From: Salminus brasiliensis
Lineage: Eukaryota; Chordata; Actinopteri; Characiformes; Bryconidae
NCBI RefSeq assembly: GCF_030463535.1
Contig: NC_132896.1
Location: 20,751,709-20,815,708, forward strand
DNA length: 64,000 bases
Direction: 5' to 3'
A program made the position numbers and the translations under genes. The notes below the pieces were generated by a model that saw only the letters and a list, made by a program, of their open reading frames with translations, made no database searches and was not told the origin of the DNA. How positions within the stretch are numbered: the stretch's first letter is position 1; every line of letters begins with the position of its first letter. Below are positions 37,601-50,087 of this stretch, piece by piece.

Positions 37601-40374
37601 GTATGACTCTCGCTCAAAGTGGGACGATGACTGGGACAGCAGTAAAGGGGCTTTCCCTTTCAGTGAGAAACTGGGAGAGATCAGCGACAAGATTGGCAGC
37701 ACCATTGATGACACAATCAACAAGTTCCGCAAGAAAGACAGAGATGACTCGCCAGACAGATTTAGGTCAGAGCCCAAGGCCATTTCACCAGCTCCCCTTC
37801 TCTCTACTTGGGCCATACAATCTTGCAGACATTTCAGAACCATTTTCTTGTTCATCTATTAAACAAAAACACAGAATAGAATTGGGAAACTGACGTAGGC
37901 TGTGATATACTAAAGGGAATACAGGAAAAATTGGCATCTCCAGTTTAGGGACTGACTGCCTGCACATATCACTGAACACATAAGACATATCTGTCTTAGC
38001 GGTCAATCTGTTAATTAGTTGAATGACATGTAAAACATGATTGTTCAGGTATTCCATGATTCATTTTCCATGAAGGTGTGTGTAGCTGATAAGCTAATTG
38101 TTGTTATTAAATGAAATACATTTTGCTCACAGGTAGAGTGTACACACAAACTCACCATGCATTTTTCTGCCTCCAGCGAGAATGAGGAGGACCGGCGCCA
38201 AGGGGCCCGGAATGGACAGTCTGGTAGGGCTGAGTTCAAAGACGAAGAAGAGACTGTGACAACCAAAAGTGTTCAGATTGTTCAGGCCACAGAGACCACT
38301 GCCACTCGGAAAAGAGGGGCCACCCCCTCAAAAACCATAGACCTTGGAGCAGCTGCCCATTACACCGGAGATAAGCATGGTGCCAATACAAACACCATGA
38401 AGGTAATAAAGCCACTGGAATCATCCTAATGTGATCCTGATCCAATTCTCAGATAAATACCCTGACTGGGTCATTTTTGTGAGCCATTACAGTTAGTGGT
38501 GTAAAATTGGACACGTCTTGTGAATAGTTAGAGATTATACACAAGATGCAAGGCAGATACTTTACTTTGAGCTGCTCGGAGTAAAAATACTGATCTATCA
38601 TAATATAAAAGATTATGCACTTAACGGTGATTACAGATGACATTGAATTGTATTTAGGGGTGCAGTTAGTTGAAGTTGGCTAGAGCATATTAAATCCAGT
38701 TTTCATTATAATATTGAAAATATTTAATTGAAATAGAGCTAGTCAATATGGCGATATTTTATCATGATACATTTTTGTTATTTTGATAGCAATATGCTTT
38801 TCTAAGCATGTCAAGGATGCTGTTAGTGCTTAATAAACAATTATCAGCTGTAGGTTCCATTACAAACAGTATAATTAGACTGGTTTAATTAGATGTTGAA
38901 TAAAAATCACTGTTCAGTATGGGAGAGTATCTAAATAGAAGTTAATAAGAATCTGTTGCTACTGATGTTTTTAACCTGTCATTACATGTATTATGATAAA
39001 TATTGTGTATCGTCTTTAAATATTGTGATATTGTGTTTTTATTGTTTATTTAGCCCAGCCCTAAATTGAAATACCTGCGATAGTTTTGATGGCTTGTCAT
39101 TTTGGAAGGAATATATACTTTGTATTGTCAGAGAAGCTGTTAAACATGACCTCTTCTTGATCACATTTCTTGGTGCTAGACTGTATAATGAGAAAAGCAG
39201 AACCTTGGGTAACATGGTAAAGCATTAGTAGCATTGTGTAGATATACAGTTATTATATTTAGGGGCCAGGAATAAACCCTGAAAGGTCCCTCATAAATAA
39301 TGTAGTGTCATCTAGCGGTCACTGTAGGAAATGTATTTAATTGTGTCTTCTTTCTTTGCCACAGACAACAGACTCAGGTGCAAGCCAGCCTGGTGATGGC
39401 TTGGTGAACTTGTTCATGGCAGATCCTGCACCCACGCAGTCAACATCCACAGGTGATTATAACCACATTAATCCCTTTTAGTGTGCTTTTTGAACTAGAG
39501 GTGATTTATCAGTGCTGGACGGTGTAAATCAAAGCAAAGCTAGCAATTGGTGGCATTAAGTCCAATGAAGGAGACTTTCATATATCTGAAATCATTGTGT
39601 TTTGTGGCCCTACTCTGTGTTCTGGCCTTTCTTCGCCTCATTTTAAAAACAATTCAGTTGGTGATCTGTTTGGGAAAGTAGAGCTTTATTGGTCCAGTTC
39701 TGAAGTGAAGCAGTAATGGAAGAGAGGACTCTAAGGTTCAAATAAATGAAGTTGGCAGAAATGTTTAGAAGCCCCTTTGGCATTAGCATGGCCTTGTGAT
39801 TTTGAGGCCTGGTGCAGTGAGCCATACCAGGCAAGGAGGGGTTATGCACACTGTGGTAAAGTGCAGCAGTTGGGCTCTCCTGTAGCCTCTCTCTGCTGTT
39901 TGAGCATTTAACTGCTGGGGCCAGATGTTAAAGTGGTCCCTAGTGGGGTTGGAGTGCTGAGCAGATGTGTGGCTTCATCTCTCTCTATCTCTCCTTTTCA
40001 CCCTCTCACCTCTTTTCTTTACCTTCACCAGTCAACAGCTGCAAGCCTTACCTCCCACTTCCTCAAACTGTGTTTTAACCACAGCACAGGCCAGCACAGG
40101 AATTCAGCATGATCTGATGGGAAAATGTGTGTTTTCCTAGTTGTGAAAGAGTAATATTTCTTTTGTATCTAAGCATAATAAGGCAAACTAGTATTTCCGT
40201 CTTTCTCCTTTTCATCCAGGATTAAACCTAATTGGAGGTTTTGCTGATTTCTCCTCGGCTGCAGCTACAGCCAGTCTTCCTTCAGCAGCTGGTATGCATG
40301 TGTAGCTACAATCTCATATCATATCATTTTTGTCAAAGTGACAATAAAGCTAGTGAAGGAAGTACGTGTGAGTT

Positions 40375-40430
<56 letters not shown>

Positions 40431-43400
40431 TATAATGTCAATGCACCCACTTTTACAAGTTGCATAACTTCCATTTATAGCTAAAGGCAAAGTACACCAA
40501 AGGGAGATTTATTTTTCTTGCCCATCTTCTTTCTCTCTTTGGAGACACTGACTTGAATGTGACAGAAGGCTGATTGTATTCACAGTGGGCCCAGAGCCTG
40601 TTGTCCTCATCTGCCTGTTTGTGAAAAACAGAAAGTATAAAGCTCTTAAATATTGAAAAGGAACGTGAGGGCAAACCTTATGGTTGAGCTCTGTGCTAAA
40701 GCTAATGAGGAGAGACACATTTCATCTTGTGTTGGGCATAACACAAGGCGTAAAACTGACTGAGTCTAAGATTTGTCTGGATATGCACCCTTTGGGTTGT
40801 CAGATTTTTTCCAACATTGCCTTTTTGTGTCCCAGACTTCTTTTCTGTGCACTTTGTATTATTTCTAATTGATTTCAGTGGCGTCATTAGGTAGTTAGTG
40901 ATTAATTTCAAAACTTTGAAGAATGATTAGAAGTACAGCTCTGTCTACATATGCAACTTTTTTCTTTTTTCATTAAAATGTTTTCTTTCTTTTTTTTTTT
41001 TTGTCCTAGCCTCAGCATCCAGTGGTGGGGACTTTGGGGACTGGAAGGCTTTCTCAGGAGCCCAGCCAGTCACACCTGCTGCTCAGCCTGCAAATCATGC
41101 AGGAACAGACCTATTTGCAGGCCTGCAGACTGCCCCTGTTTCTGTGTCCACAGCACCATCTGCAGACCTCTTTGACCTTATGGGCTCCTCGATTACCACA
41201 AACATCAGCGCTTCCCAAAGCATGAACTTCTCTATGAGCAGCACTCAGAACATGGGACTGCCCATGTCTAAATCTCAGGTGATTTTTATTTTTATTTATT
41301 TCTGTCCCCTCCCCTGCTTCTACTTACCGTTTGTAGAGTATTGAGTGTCCAACTTTAGTTTTGTTTTTAGGAGGGCTCTTCCAGAAACTGTGAAATTGAG
41401 GGCAGTCAATCCTCCAAGCTAGATGATCTGAAGAAGTCTTGTGGTTAATTTGTATTGAAAAGAAATGTCACACAGGTGTTGTTAGGCTCAGTTAGCAACA
41501 CAGTTCTTTGTGTAACCGAGTGAATTTACAATATTTCTAGGGATGTTCCAGTAAAATGATTTTGCTCCAATCGAATCAAATGTCTCAATACCAAGTATTA
41601 GCCAATACTAATCCAACGCAACCTTTGTGTTTGTATAAATAATACAGCCACACAGTTTAGATAAGACTTACTATAATGAAACAGTCTGGGCTAATTAATT
41701 TAGTTTAGATACTTTTATTAAAATAAGTGTGTTTAATATTACCATATATAGGTACACTTTGTATTAGTATCTGTTTGTGGACTACTGATATAAATTAACT
41801 GTTTTATAGTCAGGTGAATACACTGTGATTGGGAGTTTTGTATTGAATGTGTGTATTAGCACTTGTGTGAGCATTCACGTCTTCCCAGTTCTGAATGTGC
41901 CTCATAAGGTTTAAAAACAAAGAAAGGCATGCAGTTCTCCGACTGGTAAAAGAGTGTTACTGCAATAGTTTACAGATTTGTTTGTTTAACATAATTGAAA
42001 CCCAACCAGTTCAAATATGTCATTTCTTTACCTTTCTTTATTATGTTTATAACAAACATGTAGTTTTATCTGAACTCTTCTCTCTAAGTGAATGCAGCAT
42101 ATGCAGGATGGAAAGGCACCACTAGCTGGAATTTAAAGCCAGCGGTTTAGAGAGCAGAGGAACATGAAAGTGAGACAAGCCTAGGGTTAACATGCTGCAC
42201 TTTCCACCCACCCCTTCTACATTACCCATCAACCCCTGCCCCCTGGGACAGCCATCACAGAGAATGGCAGAATGAGGGGGAACAAGTTTGTGTCAGAAAA
42301 CCATTAAATTGAAACAAAAGCCTTTCACAAAGATTATATTTGCATGCTAAAAACCTGACCTACTTTAAAACAGCAAGATTTGTTTGGCTGAAAAATGTTG
42401 TTACCCTACTACCCTATTCAAACGAATTAGAGGTGATCAAGATGCTTTAAATGTATATAACAAAAAATAAGAGAAGCTTCCTAGCCGATATTGGTGTAAG
42501 TTTAAAATAAAAAAACTTAATGTAATAACCTCAAGATGCTTTGTGTACAATTAATAATTCTGACCCAGCATACTGACTGTCAGTTTGTAGTGGTAAATAA
42601 TGTCAAAATGGCAATATAGCACTCCTGCACCATATTAAAGTAAAAAAACAACAGTGTTGCCAGTATAATTATATAAAATATACAAATTATTTTTAAAAAT
42701 TATTTCTATTTTTGTTATTTTTGTATCAGTATATGGGGTGTATGGTTTAGTCACCCCCTAAGGAAATGACTCTGCTCTGCATTCCTTTCTGTTTGATCCA
42801 GCCTCTACAGTGTATGGGGACTCCACTGGTGCCCCAACAGCCTAATGTCCTGCAGAAGCAAGAAATAAAGCCCTCCATTCCCTCCACCTGGTCTGATTCC
42901 AGTGTCAATATTAGCCTGGACTACTTGGGCCCTGGCATGCAGCCTCCCAAACCCCCTCAGCCCACACTCAACATGATGCAGCAGCAAGGTACACACTGGA
43001 CGCAAATACAGCTTTCCTGAAAGACTCACTGTGATCAAATGAATGCAGTGGGTCAAATATAAAAGCACAACATGAAAGCTTAGTATATTAATTAAGTATA
43101 TATTTTGGAATGAGACCATTTCTTTGTAGTTTCAGACATATGTCACACTGTACTGCTCTAAAGTCAAGTAACCAGGACTAATTATACTGTCTTTGTGATG
43201 AACCATGAAGGTCAGTTTTCGAGATGTATGCAATGCCCATGGTATGCCTAGAAAAGCAGACCGTTACCCATTGTGATGTAATTTAACATGGTGGCAATTA
43301 AATATCACCATATTGCCCAGCTGTGTGTGTGTGTGTGTGTCTCAGTTTTTATAATCATGTTCAATATTTTGTCCTCTAGGAGTTCAAGTCCCAGTCAATG

Positions 43401-43723
43401 TGATGACACAGGGCTTCTCTGCCATGAATCTCAGCATGCAGCCCAGCCCCGCCCCCGTGCGACCCACCGCCAACCCCATGATGGGAAACATGGGCATGCA
43501 GCCTGGCCTTACAGGAGGATCTATGGGCATGGCTACCATGGGAAGCATGCCACTCAGTCAGGGCATGATGGGAATGAACATGAACATGGGCATGCCTACA
43601 GCCAGCATGGGAATGCCAGGCACCATGGGGATGGGAATGTCTATGCCAGTCATGGGTATGAGCTCTGCCATGGTACCGCCGAAGCAAGATGCCTTTGCTG
43701 ATTTTGCCAACTTTGGGAAATGA
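31662..43723 (+). CDS. clint1: Clathrin interactor 1 (epsinR / enthoprotin), 12 coding exons
   Basis: Epsin-family adaptor that links clathrin and AP-1/GGA to membranes of the trans-Golgi network and endosomes. Coding exons: 31662-31702, 35294-35398, 35540-35636, 35817-35925, 36469-36633, 37594-37765, 38177-38402, 39365-39452, 40220-40291, 41010-41278, 42802-42988, 43380-43723. All introns are GT-AG and the frame stays open for 624 aa, against about 625 in human. The first exon opens MLNMWKVRELVDKA, the diagnostic N-terminus, followed by the ENTH domain (about residues 15-150, including DDPWGPSGQLMGEIAK and NWRRVYKSLLLLAYLIRNGS). The disordered tail carries adaptor-ear and clathrin-type motifs: GGFADF at 340-345, GDFGDW at 365-370, SADLFDLMGS at 409-418 and DAFADFANFGK at the C-terminus. 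Residues about 545-610 are very rich in Met and Gly. Intron 1 is by far the longest (3.6 kb) and holds a retroelement fragment. Identity is essentially certain; the teleost a/b paralogue cannot be told. Confidence 0.96.
31820..32350. repeat. GCTAGCTA-rich low-complexity stretch in clint1 intron 1
   Basis: Just inside intron 1 the tetranucleotide palindrome CTAG and the words GTTAGC and GCTAGC recur many times (for example 32050-32090 and 32140-32180). This is a degenerate short-period repeat, common in teleost DNA next to 5' exons. No ORF or known element is present. Confidence 0.45.
32690..33190 (+). repeat. Dispersed fish retroelement fragment in clint1 intron 1
   Basis: The fragment starts with AGAATCAGAATCAGAATC, then a CTTTATTTCACCAAGTATG-type sequence and AAGGAATTTGTCTTGGTGAG. 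This is a very common 3'-end motif of teleost LINE/SINE insertions. The rest, including a short open frame at 32984-33187, is probably part of the same insertion and not an exon. The family name is not certain. Confidence 0.55.
33915..34002. repeat. (CA)n and (TG)n microsatellites, clint1 intron 1
   Basis: A short (CA)n run near 33929-33945 is followed by an interrupted (TG)n run at about 33964-34000. Because the two runs are complementary, they could form a hairpin in the pre-mRNA. Confidence 0.8.
34113..34145. mobile_element. Solo terminal fragment of a Tc1-like element, clint1 intron 1
   Basis: TGACCAGGAGTGCCCAGACA is the reverse complement, with small changes, of the element end at 11308-11336 and resembles the end at 48250-48280. 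No partner end is visible nearby, so this looks like a solitary decayed terminus. Confidence 0.4.
38741..39065. repeat. Probable decayed MITE in clint1 intron 7
   Basis: The stretch begins CTAGTCAATATGGCGATATT and ends GTTTATTTAGCCCAGCCCTA. Repeated ATATTGTGATA-type words between these ends match the general look of fish elements that begin GGGCTGGGCAATATGGCGAT. The ends are degraded and the family assignment is tentative. Confidence 0.35.
40377..40426. repeat. (TA)n/(TG)n microsatellite, clint1 intron 9
   Basis: A short TATATATA run passes into about 20 TG units, 86 bases after the donor of exon 9. Confidence 0.9.
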
Positions 43724-45067
43724 ACAGGAGAGCCTGAGGCTGTGCGCTAGGACAATCTTTCCGGATGGTGTGACCATGAAGGATTTCTAAAGAGCTACAA
43801 ACAAAGAGTACTTGAAAGAACGTTCTGATCAGTCGGGCCAAGAAGCCACAATAAGAGTGGCTAGTTTGTTTTTGTATGTGAGAATAATACATAATTGCAC
43901 AAGTTTCATCCACATTACTTTTAAATATCAGAATTTCATAAATGGTTATGATGACAGTGAGTAGCCCCAGTCGGCTGTACACATGGCCCGTTTTCTCTTT
44001 CATTTTAATAGAAGTTCAGGCTATTAGATTTGTAAGTTCTCCTATATCCTTGATCCTATGTCCATCTTCTATTGATTATCTTCTACTTTGTAAATATTGT
44101 TGCAGAAAGACAATGTTATTTAAATGCAAGATTCTTAATGAATAATGTTAATTATGAGGCCTTTTGACTGATGTGAATCAGTACTGACCTGTTGTGCAAG
44201 TATCTTTGCTGTTTCCTCTTTGTACTTTGTCAAAATATCCACACTGATGTGCTGTGTAGTCATTTTGATCAGACTAAGGGAGCAAAAAAAAATTGGGTGG
44301 AAAATTAACAAAAGTAACCGCCATGGCCTTTGGGATGGGTATATATATATTTTTTATATATGTATATCTATATAAAAAATATTATACATCTTTGTCAATG
44401 TATGTGAGTAGAGCGCAGAAGCTGCAGTCCTACAGTGTCCTTATACACACGGTGCCTATCCACTTATTGCCTATATCTTTCTCTTTAAATTTTCTTACCT
44501 AAGACAATATGAGAATACAGTATTTATTACAGGTACTGTAGAAAATCCAGTGGCGTCTGTGTGCACCTTCTTTCATTTTGTACATTTGTCCTCTTGTTCT
44601 CAGTGCATGGTTCATCTATAGGATGGTTACTGTAAAAGTTTGTTTGTTACTTTGTTTTTGAAGCAAGTCTGATAATTGTAAGCAGAGGTTTGCTTTGCAA
44701 TGTTTGTCTGCTTCATGAGTGGGGACCATCACTGTTCTGCCTGAAGAATCTGTTTCTATTTCAGTTACAGTGACTGTAATAACTGAGGCCTTCCATGTCA
44801 TTTAGGAGCGTTACATACCTACACAACAAATGACCAAATTCTGCCTTTTGCGCTCTATAGTTTTTTGGTAAGGGATTTCCTAGTCTAGTCTATATATGTA
44901 TGATGTCTGGTGTTGATGTAGGGGGGGGGTGTTTATGGGTCGGTACTGAGAAACACTATATTTTTATGCAAATCTAAAACAACCAACAAAACATCCCTCC
45001 TTTCTAAGTGTATGTTTTTAAATCCATACACTGACTTGATTGTACCCGTGATCTTTTATTTTAAGAC

Positions 45068-45073
45068 ATTAAA
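45068..45073 (+). terminator. clint1: Candidate clint1 polyadenylation signal (ATTAAA)
   Basis: ATTAAA lies about 1.34 kb after the clint1 stop and is followed by a T/G-rich stretch. It is the best candidate signal before the intergenic gap. The implied 3' UTR spans about 43724-45095, is AT-rich and has no convincing ORF. Tandem upstream signals are possible. Confidence 0.4.
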
Positions 45074-47195
45074 GAGTTGATTTTCTGGGATTCTCTGCTT
45101 AATTGCAGCCAGCTGGAAGAAATTCAGGGTGTAACAATACACTTGGCATCAGCAAATGATAATACTGGGTTCACAATTTGATGATTTTTGCATGAAGAAA
45201 TATTATTGAGACTAGAGCTGGGAGGTGCGGGAGTATGATGCATGAGCTGAATGTGCTGGAATGGGTTGGTTGTTAATGATATGCAAACAAATTAACTTCA
45301 TTACAAATAACTCACAGAATGCCTGTTCCTCACAGTATATTGGTATTATTATGGTGTATTTCAAAGCAGAGAGTATCTTTCCTTTCTCTTAAAGTCACCA
45401 GAAGTTTTAGTTTTTTTGTGTGTGATAAGCTTATTTTATCTACTCACTAGTCAGCGACTAGTCCAAGTGAGGTCTGTTAGAATTAAGAGCAAGTCAATTT
45501 TGGCTTACTTGGAACAACTCTGCTTTCATTAATGGTAAATGATGAAAATGATTTCAGGTTTGTTTACATACAGCTCATAGCCTAGAAGATTACACTAAAA
45601 TTGAGACCTGCGATTAGGCCACAGGTTGCTGTAGCGATCACTAGTTAATACTAAAGATGCTGTGCACGACTCCTTTGCGCTGAGTTGCAGTGAAAGGAGA
45701 GCGTCAGTGCCAGTTCAGGAGAGTCTCCATCTGGCCACATGTGCATCCCCATAGCCAGAGCCAGCTGGTCAGCTCATGAATATGCAGAACACAGAGTCAC
45801 TCATGAATAAAGAGCAGTTGTAAGGAGGCTCAGCTTTTTGCTACGCTGTGCTAAGGAGAAATGTGAACTATAAGTTGCTACTGAGAATCCTTAAACTACT
45901 CTTTTTTTCAACAAATCAATTTCTAAACCCATCATAAATAGTCAATGATTAGTATAATTTTGATTTATTTTATTTAACATACACAGAGCGCAACATCTTT
46001 TAGTTCTTACCCTGTCTGTCCACTGTTAGAGCCTAGCTCATCTGTTCATGCATACTTTTAGCTAACCCTCCTCCTGAAGGTTCACCATCCTACCTGTCCC
46101 ACAATTCTAACATACATCAGTTAATCAGGACCTCTAAAGACAGTTGGTGATACAGTGCATCATTACTAGAGTCAAACTGTACATTTATATAAGGTGGATG
46201 GGCCTCCAAGTGGATGGTAAGTATAATTACAAGGGTATGTGTCTGGTTTGATTTATTCAAAAGGAACAACAGAAATACTACTGCAAATTCAACAAGGCCT
46301 AAGGTAGCTCAACCCATTCTACAAGCGGCAAAATGGATTTTGGACATTCCCAGAAAACATTTAGCCTAAAATAAAAAAAGGAAAGCAGAATAATAAAATA
46401 TACAATATAATATTTTTTGCAGTGACTAGTACGTTTATGGCTAATGTACACATTAAAGAATAATCACGATCAAAAACAGCAGGACAATAACAGCATTTGA
46501 GTGCCATGTGCAATTTCTAACTTCAAAAGCTCAATTATTCATGCTGTGGTTTATTAAATCCATGGAGACCTAATTGTCATGTCTAACTGACGTAAAAAAG
46601 AGACATACCACTAACAGGACATCCATGTTTCCTCTCCTCTTTCAATTTGGTGAGTTTGAAATGAAAATGGGAGCATATTCACTGATGCACTCAGGCGTTT
46701 TAGAGACTGTTCTGTGTACATCACTGTCAGAAGAAAAGAACAAAAATGACATTTTCTGTTGTTAAAAAAGTTTAAGAACTTTTCTTGTGTAGTGGACTTC
46801 TCTTATGTGTTACTAATAACATCATGTATTAAGAAGACGGGCAGTAATTAACTGATTCAAAAAAAACAAAAAAATTCCAAACATACTGAGAGGCTTAGGG
46901 ATGGCAGTTTTAGTGCCATACTGCCACCCAGTGAGCATTCTAAGGTACTGTCTTTACTTCCAATACAAGTGACCATATCCTGTCCCACTGCAACAGTACT
47001 GTACTGAGCAGTAAAATAACTGGTTGCAAAGAGCAGAGTTTGACTGATTTTTTGACTGAATACCCACTTCTGCAAGCAGGACTACATATATATCAATATG
47101 ATACAATGTTACAGGTGAATGGAACTCACAGCAAGTCCTTAAATGTGCTCTGAATCAGACACTAACAATTCCACAACTTTGAGAACAAGACTTCA
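45074..47195. other. Intergenic region between convergent clint1 and lsm11
   Basis: This gap holds the end of clint1 and the 3' UTR of lsm11 (minus strand). A minus-strand AATAAA at 46550-46555 is a candidate lsm11 polyadenylation signal. A mildly GC-richer patch lies at 45650-45800. I see no other gene, RNA or clear transposon. Confidence 0.4.
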
Positions 47196-50087
47196 TTACT
47201 CTCGCTGGACATTCACAAGGAGGACGTTTTCCCCCCGGATAAAAAGCTGATTGACATGGCGTGTGCACACTCTTCCGTACTCCACTTTAGGCTTGGGCTC
47301 CTTTGGTCTCCGCTCTGAGCCAGCATCAAGTCCATAATGAACTGCTGTCCTAGGGTCTGCTCCCCCTTTCACACACTCTCGTCTGGAGCCGGGGTTCCTC
47401 GTCCTGCTGCTTCTCGTTGCGTAGTGAGACTCGCTGCTCTGGTCAGTTGGTTTTGAGGTTGCTGCTGCTGCTGCCTTGCTCTCCTGTAGTTGTAACTTTT
47501 GAAAAAGCTGCAAACAAAAGTGATTCATCAACAATGTGACGTAATTTCAGTTCTGCTAGGGAAATAATAAAAAATAAACTAAACAGCATAGACCAACAGA
47601 GCCTGCTGGCTGACCACACAAACCAGGACTAATCTGCATGGAATTCAGGAAGTATATTAAATCATTTATATGTGTGATCACACAGCTGCAATCTCTGACA
47701 ATGTATTGTGTTGACTGGAGCGTGAAGTGTTTAAATGCGTGTCATACCCTTGTAATGGTCAGTGCCTTCTCATGATAGAATGCTTCTCCAAGTAAGGGCT
47801 CCCTGTACGTTTCATCAACATCCACCATAGCCTAACAACATAAAATAAATTGGAATAAAAGAAGACAGAAACAGGAAAAGTGCTAATTCAAGAGGATCAA
47901 AGCAAAGAGCACATTGACATTTACCAGGTTCCAGAACTTGTCGAAGGCCACCACAAACCCAGTGCAAACCCCACGAAGTCCCTTGAAGGACCGAATATGG
48001 ACCTTGACTCTGATCCTCTCCTGTACACATCGGTTCAGTTCTCCTAAAGGACTCCCTTCATGCACTACAAAATAAATGAAACACAGAAGACAGCCATCAC
48101 TTCTGACAGCCAGAGGACACCAGGATCGGTCTCTTATACTTCAAAATAAACTACAGAAAACTGGAAACCGTTTTACTTCATTTCAGGAATCAAGAACATA
48201 CACACAGTCCATCACATTTGGGAATAATTTAATATTGATACAGTGGTGTGCAAAAGTTTGACAACCCCTGGTCATAATTTTTGCTACTGTAAACAGTTAT
48301 GTGAACAAAAGATTAACTGCTCTTCAAAAGACTGAGATTTAAACTGGCAGATCTTACATTAGGGCAGCAGCCTGTCCACAAATCTCATTAGAAAAGGCCA
48401 GATGATGCACATTTTAATGCTCAAGAAATACTCTGACTCCTTAAACGATGTCCCATCAACCAGCAGCAGGGGTGGCAAAAGTACTTTAGTTAAAGTACAA
48501 GTACAATTCCAGTTCACAACCATGACACTAAGAGTAAACAGTAGTTTATGGTGTAACTGCAGCATCATCTGTAAAATCATAGAACACATTCTAATCTCTG
48601 ACAATCTGTTAAAGTAAAACTAAACCTGAAGCTCAGGTCTATATAAGTTGCAAACTGAAGTTTTCACAGATTCATATTAGGTACCACCAGTGCGCACAAT
48701 TAGCTGCCTGATTAGAAACTGAGCGATTAAATAAACAGTTAACTACAAACATCTTAACAAGTTTGTTTTTAAAAGGGAGTAAAAAGTAAAAAAAAAAAAA
48801 AAAGTTATAAATAAATAAATAAATGCGCTTCATCTCGTCCTCCAAGCAGTAGCCCTGACCTCAGTCAGACTGAGGCGCATCTGTACAAATCCGGCTGTAA
48901 TCGCATTTCAAACCATCTCCAAATGTGGTTTGCATCAGATTCGCAGAAATCGGATTTCACATGGTTTTAGTGCTGACTAGTGTATCAAATCAATCTGGAT
49001 ACAATCTAGATATGCCCGAAATCGGATTAGGGCTGGCAGTCTGAACAAAACCTATTCTTAAGTGGTATTGAAACCAGTTACATATCCGATACGCGGCCAC
49101 GCAACTCGGAATACATACAACTTCTTTCTCTTACAAGCAAAGCCCAACGACACCAAATAAGTGACCATGGAGGAACAACGTGGCCTTTTACAGCGGCTCG
49201 AGAGCCTTCTTGGTGATCGGCCCAGCTGCCAGTTTCGGGATCTCAGTGATCGCTCCAGTGATGCTGGCAAAAACCCTCACGCGAATAATTACATTTTGCG
49301 CATGCGCGTCCACATCGGATTTGCGCCACTTTACCTGCTGTGTGAACGTAGCCTTTAGCTGGCTTCAAACAGCGTGCCCAAGTATTCACTACGCAAGGCA
49401 CCGAACAGTTTGCCTTTTTGGTATTTTGAATTGTATCGTTATGCTTTTGGAAATCAGATCATCTCTTTCTCATATAGCTACTCACCAAAACATATTTTGA
49501 CCAAGGGTGCACAAACTTACCACCGTCGCTATAACAGTCGGTCAATCCTGTTTATGCAATAGTGAAAACACTTCGCTAACTAGCGCTGCGTATATTCTAC
49601 TCAATAATATCAATTAAAATAAAGATCTGAGGTACGTACAGGGCATCCTCGTGAGAACATTTTTACGAGCTTTTTGTTTTCCGCGACTTTGTTTTCTCCC
49701 ACTCTGCTCTCCCTCCTCAATTGGATTGTTAACCATCAGCTTTCTCAGTCTCTCTATCCTCTCCGGGTCTGCTACACCCTTCCTCGCTTTGCGTAGCCTT
49801 TTCTCTACGTTTTCTGGTTTTGCTCGCCCACGTCCACCTTTAATGAAGCTTTCGTATTCAGCGATGTTGTTAAAGCACTTGATGTTGGGGAAGGGCAGCG
49901 GAACCTGAGGGGAGTACAGAGCGAGCAGAGGATCAAACTGGTCCGAACTGATGTCCAGTTTCTTATCGAGATCATCTTCACTATCGCTTTGGTCCGATTC
50001 TGGCTGCTCACAAGCACTTAAAGTTGAAGTTTGATCACGAGGAACCGAACTACTCTCACCCCCAGTTTCCCTCTCACTTTCCTCCAT
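47196..50087 (-). CDS. lsm11: U7 snRNA-associated Sm-like protein LSm11, 4 exons
   Basis: LSm11 replaces an Sm protein in the U7 snRNP and recruits FLASH for 3'-end cleavage of replication-dependent histone pre-mRNA in the nucleus. Exons in transcription order: 50087-49640, 48064-47925, 47831-47748, 47507-47196; all junctions are GT-AG and the product is 327 aa (human about 360). The N-terminal region carries the conserved [16 protein letters not shown] block (45-60) and [11 protein letters not shown] (71-81), followed by a basic stretch ending RKNVLTRMP (141-149). Sm motif 1 spans about 150-215 ([30 protein letters not shown]). A low-complexity Ala/Ser/Lys spacer follows. Sm motif 2 forms the C-terminus (296-327, [12 protein letters not shown]). 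I chose MEESERE as the start because human LSM11 begins MEERERG; an in-frame ATG 22 codons upstream (50153) is a weaker alternative. The gene lies head to head with zbtb3. Confidence 0.95.
48241..49531. mobile_element. Tc1-like non-autonomous element with nested repeats in lsm11 intron 1
   Basis: The left end, after a TA at 48239-48240, reads CAGTGGTGTGCAAAAGTTTG and continues ACAACCCCTGGTCATAAT. The right end at about 49487-49531 is its inverted counterpart (TTTTGACCAAGGGTGCACAA). No transposase is recognisable inside. The interior holds another fish repeat (GTACTTTAGTTAAAGTACAA at 48480-48499), a poly-A run (48789-48803) and a block at 48860-49365 that ends CTGTGTGAACGTAGCCTTTA, a terminal motif common in fish MITEs. 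The result is a mosaic of insertions in an otherwise short gene. Confidence 0.55.

Noticed and set aside
43376-43777. 133-codon minus-strand His-rich frame opposite clint1 exon 12
   Set aside because: It is the antisense reading of the Met/Gly-rich tail, where ATGGGCATG repeats read as His and Pro codons.
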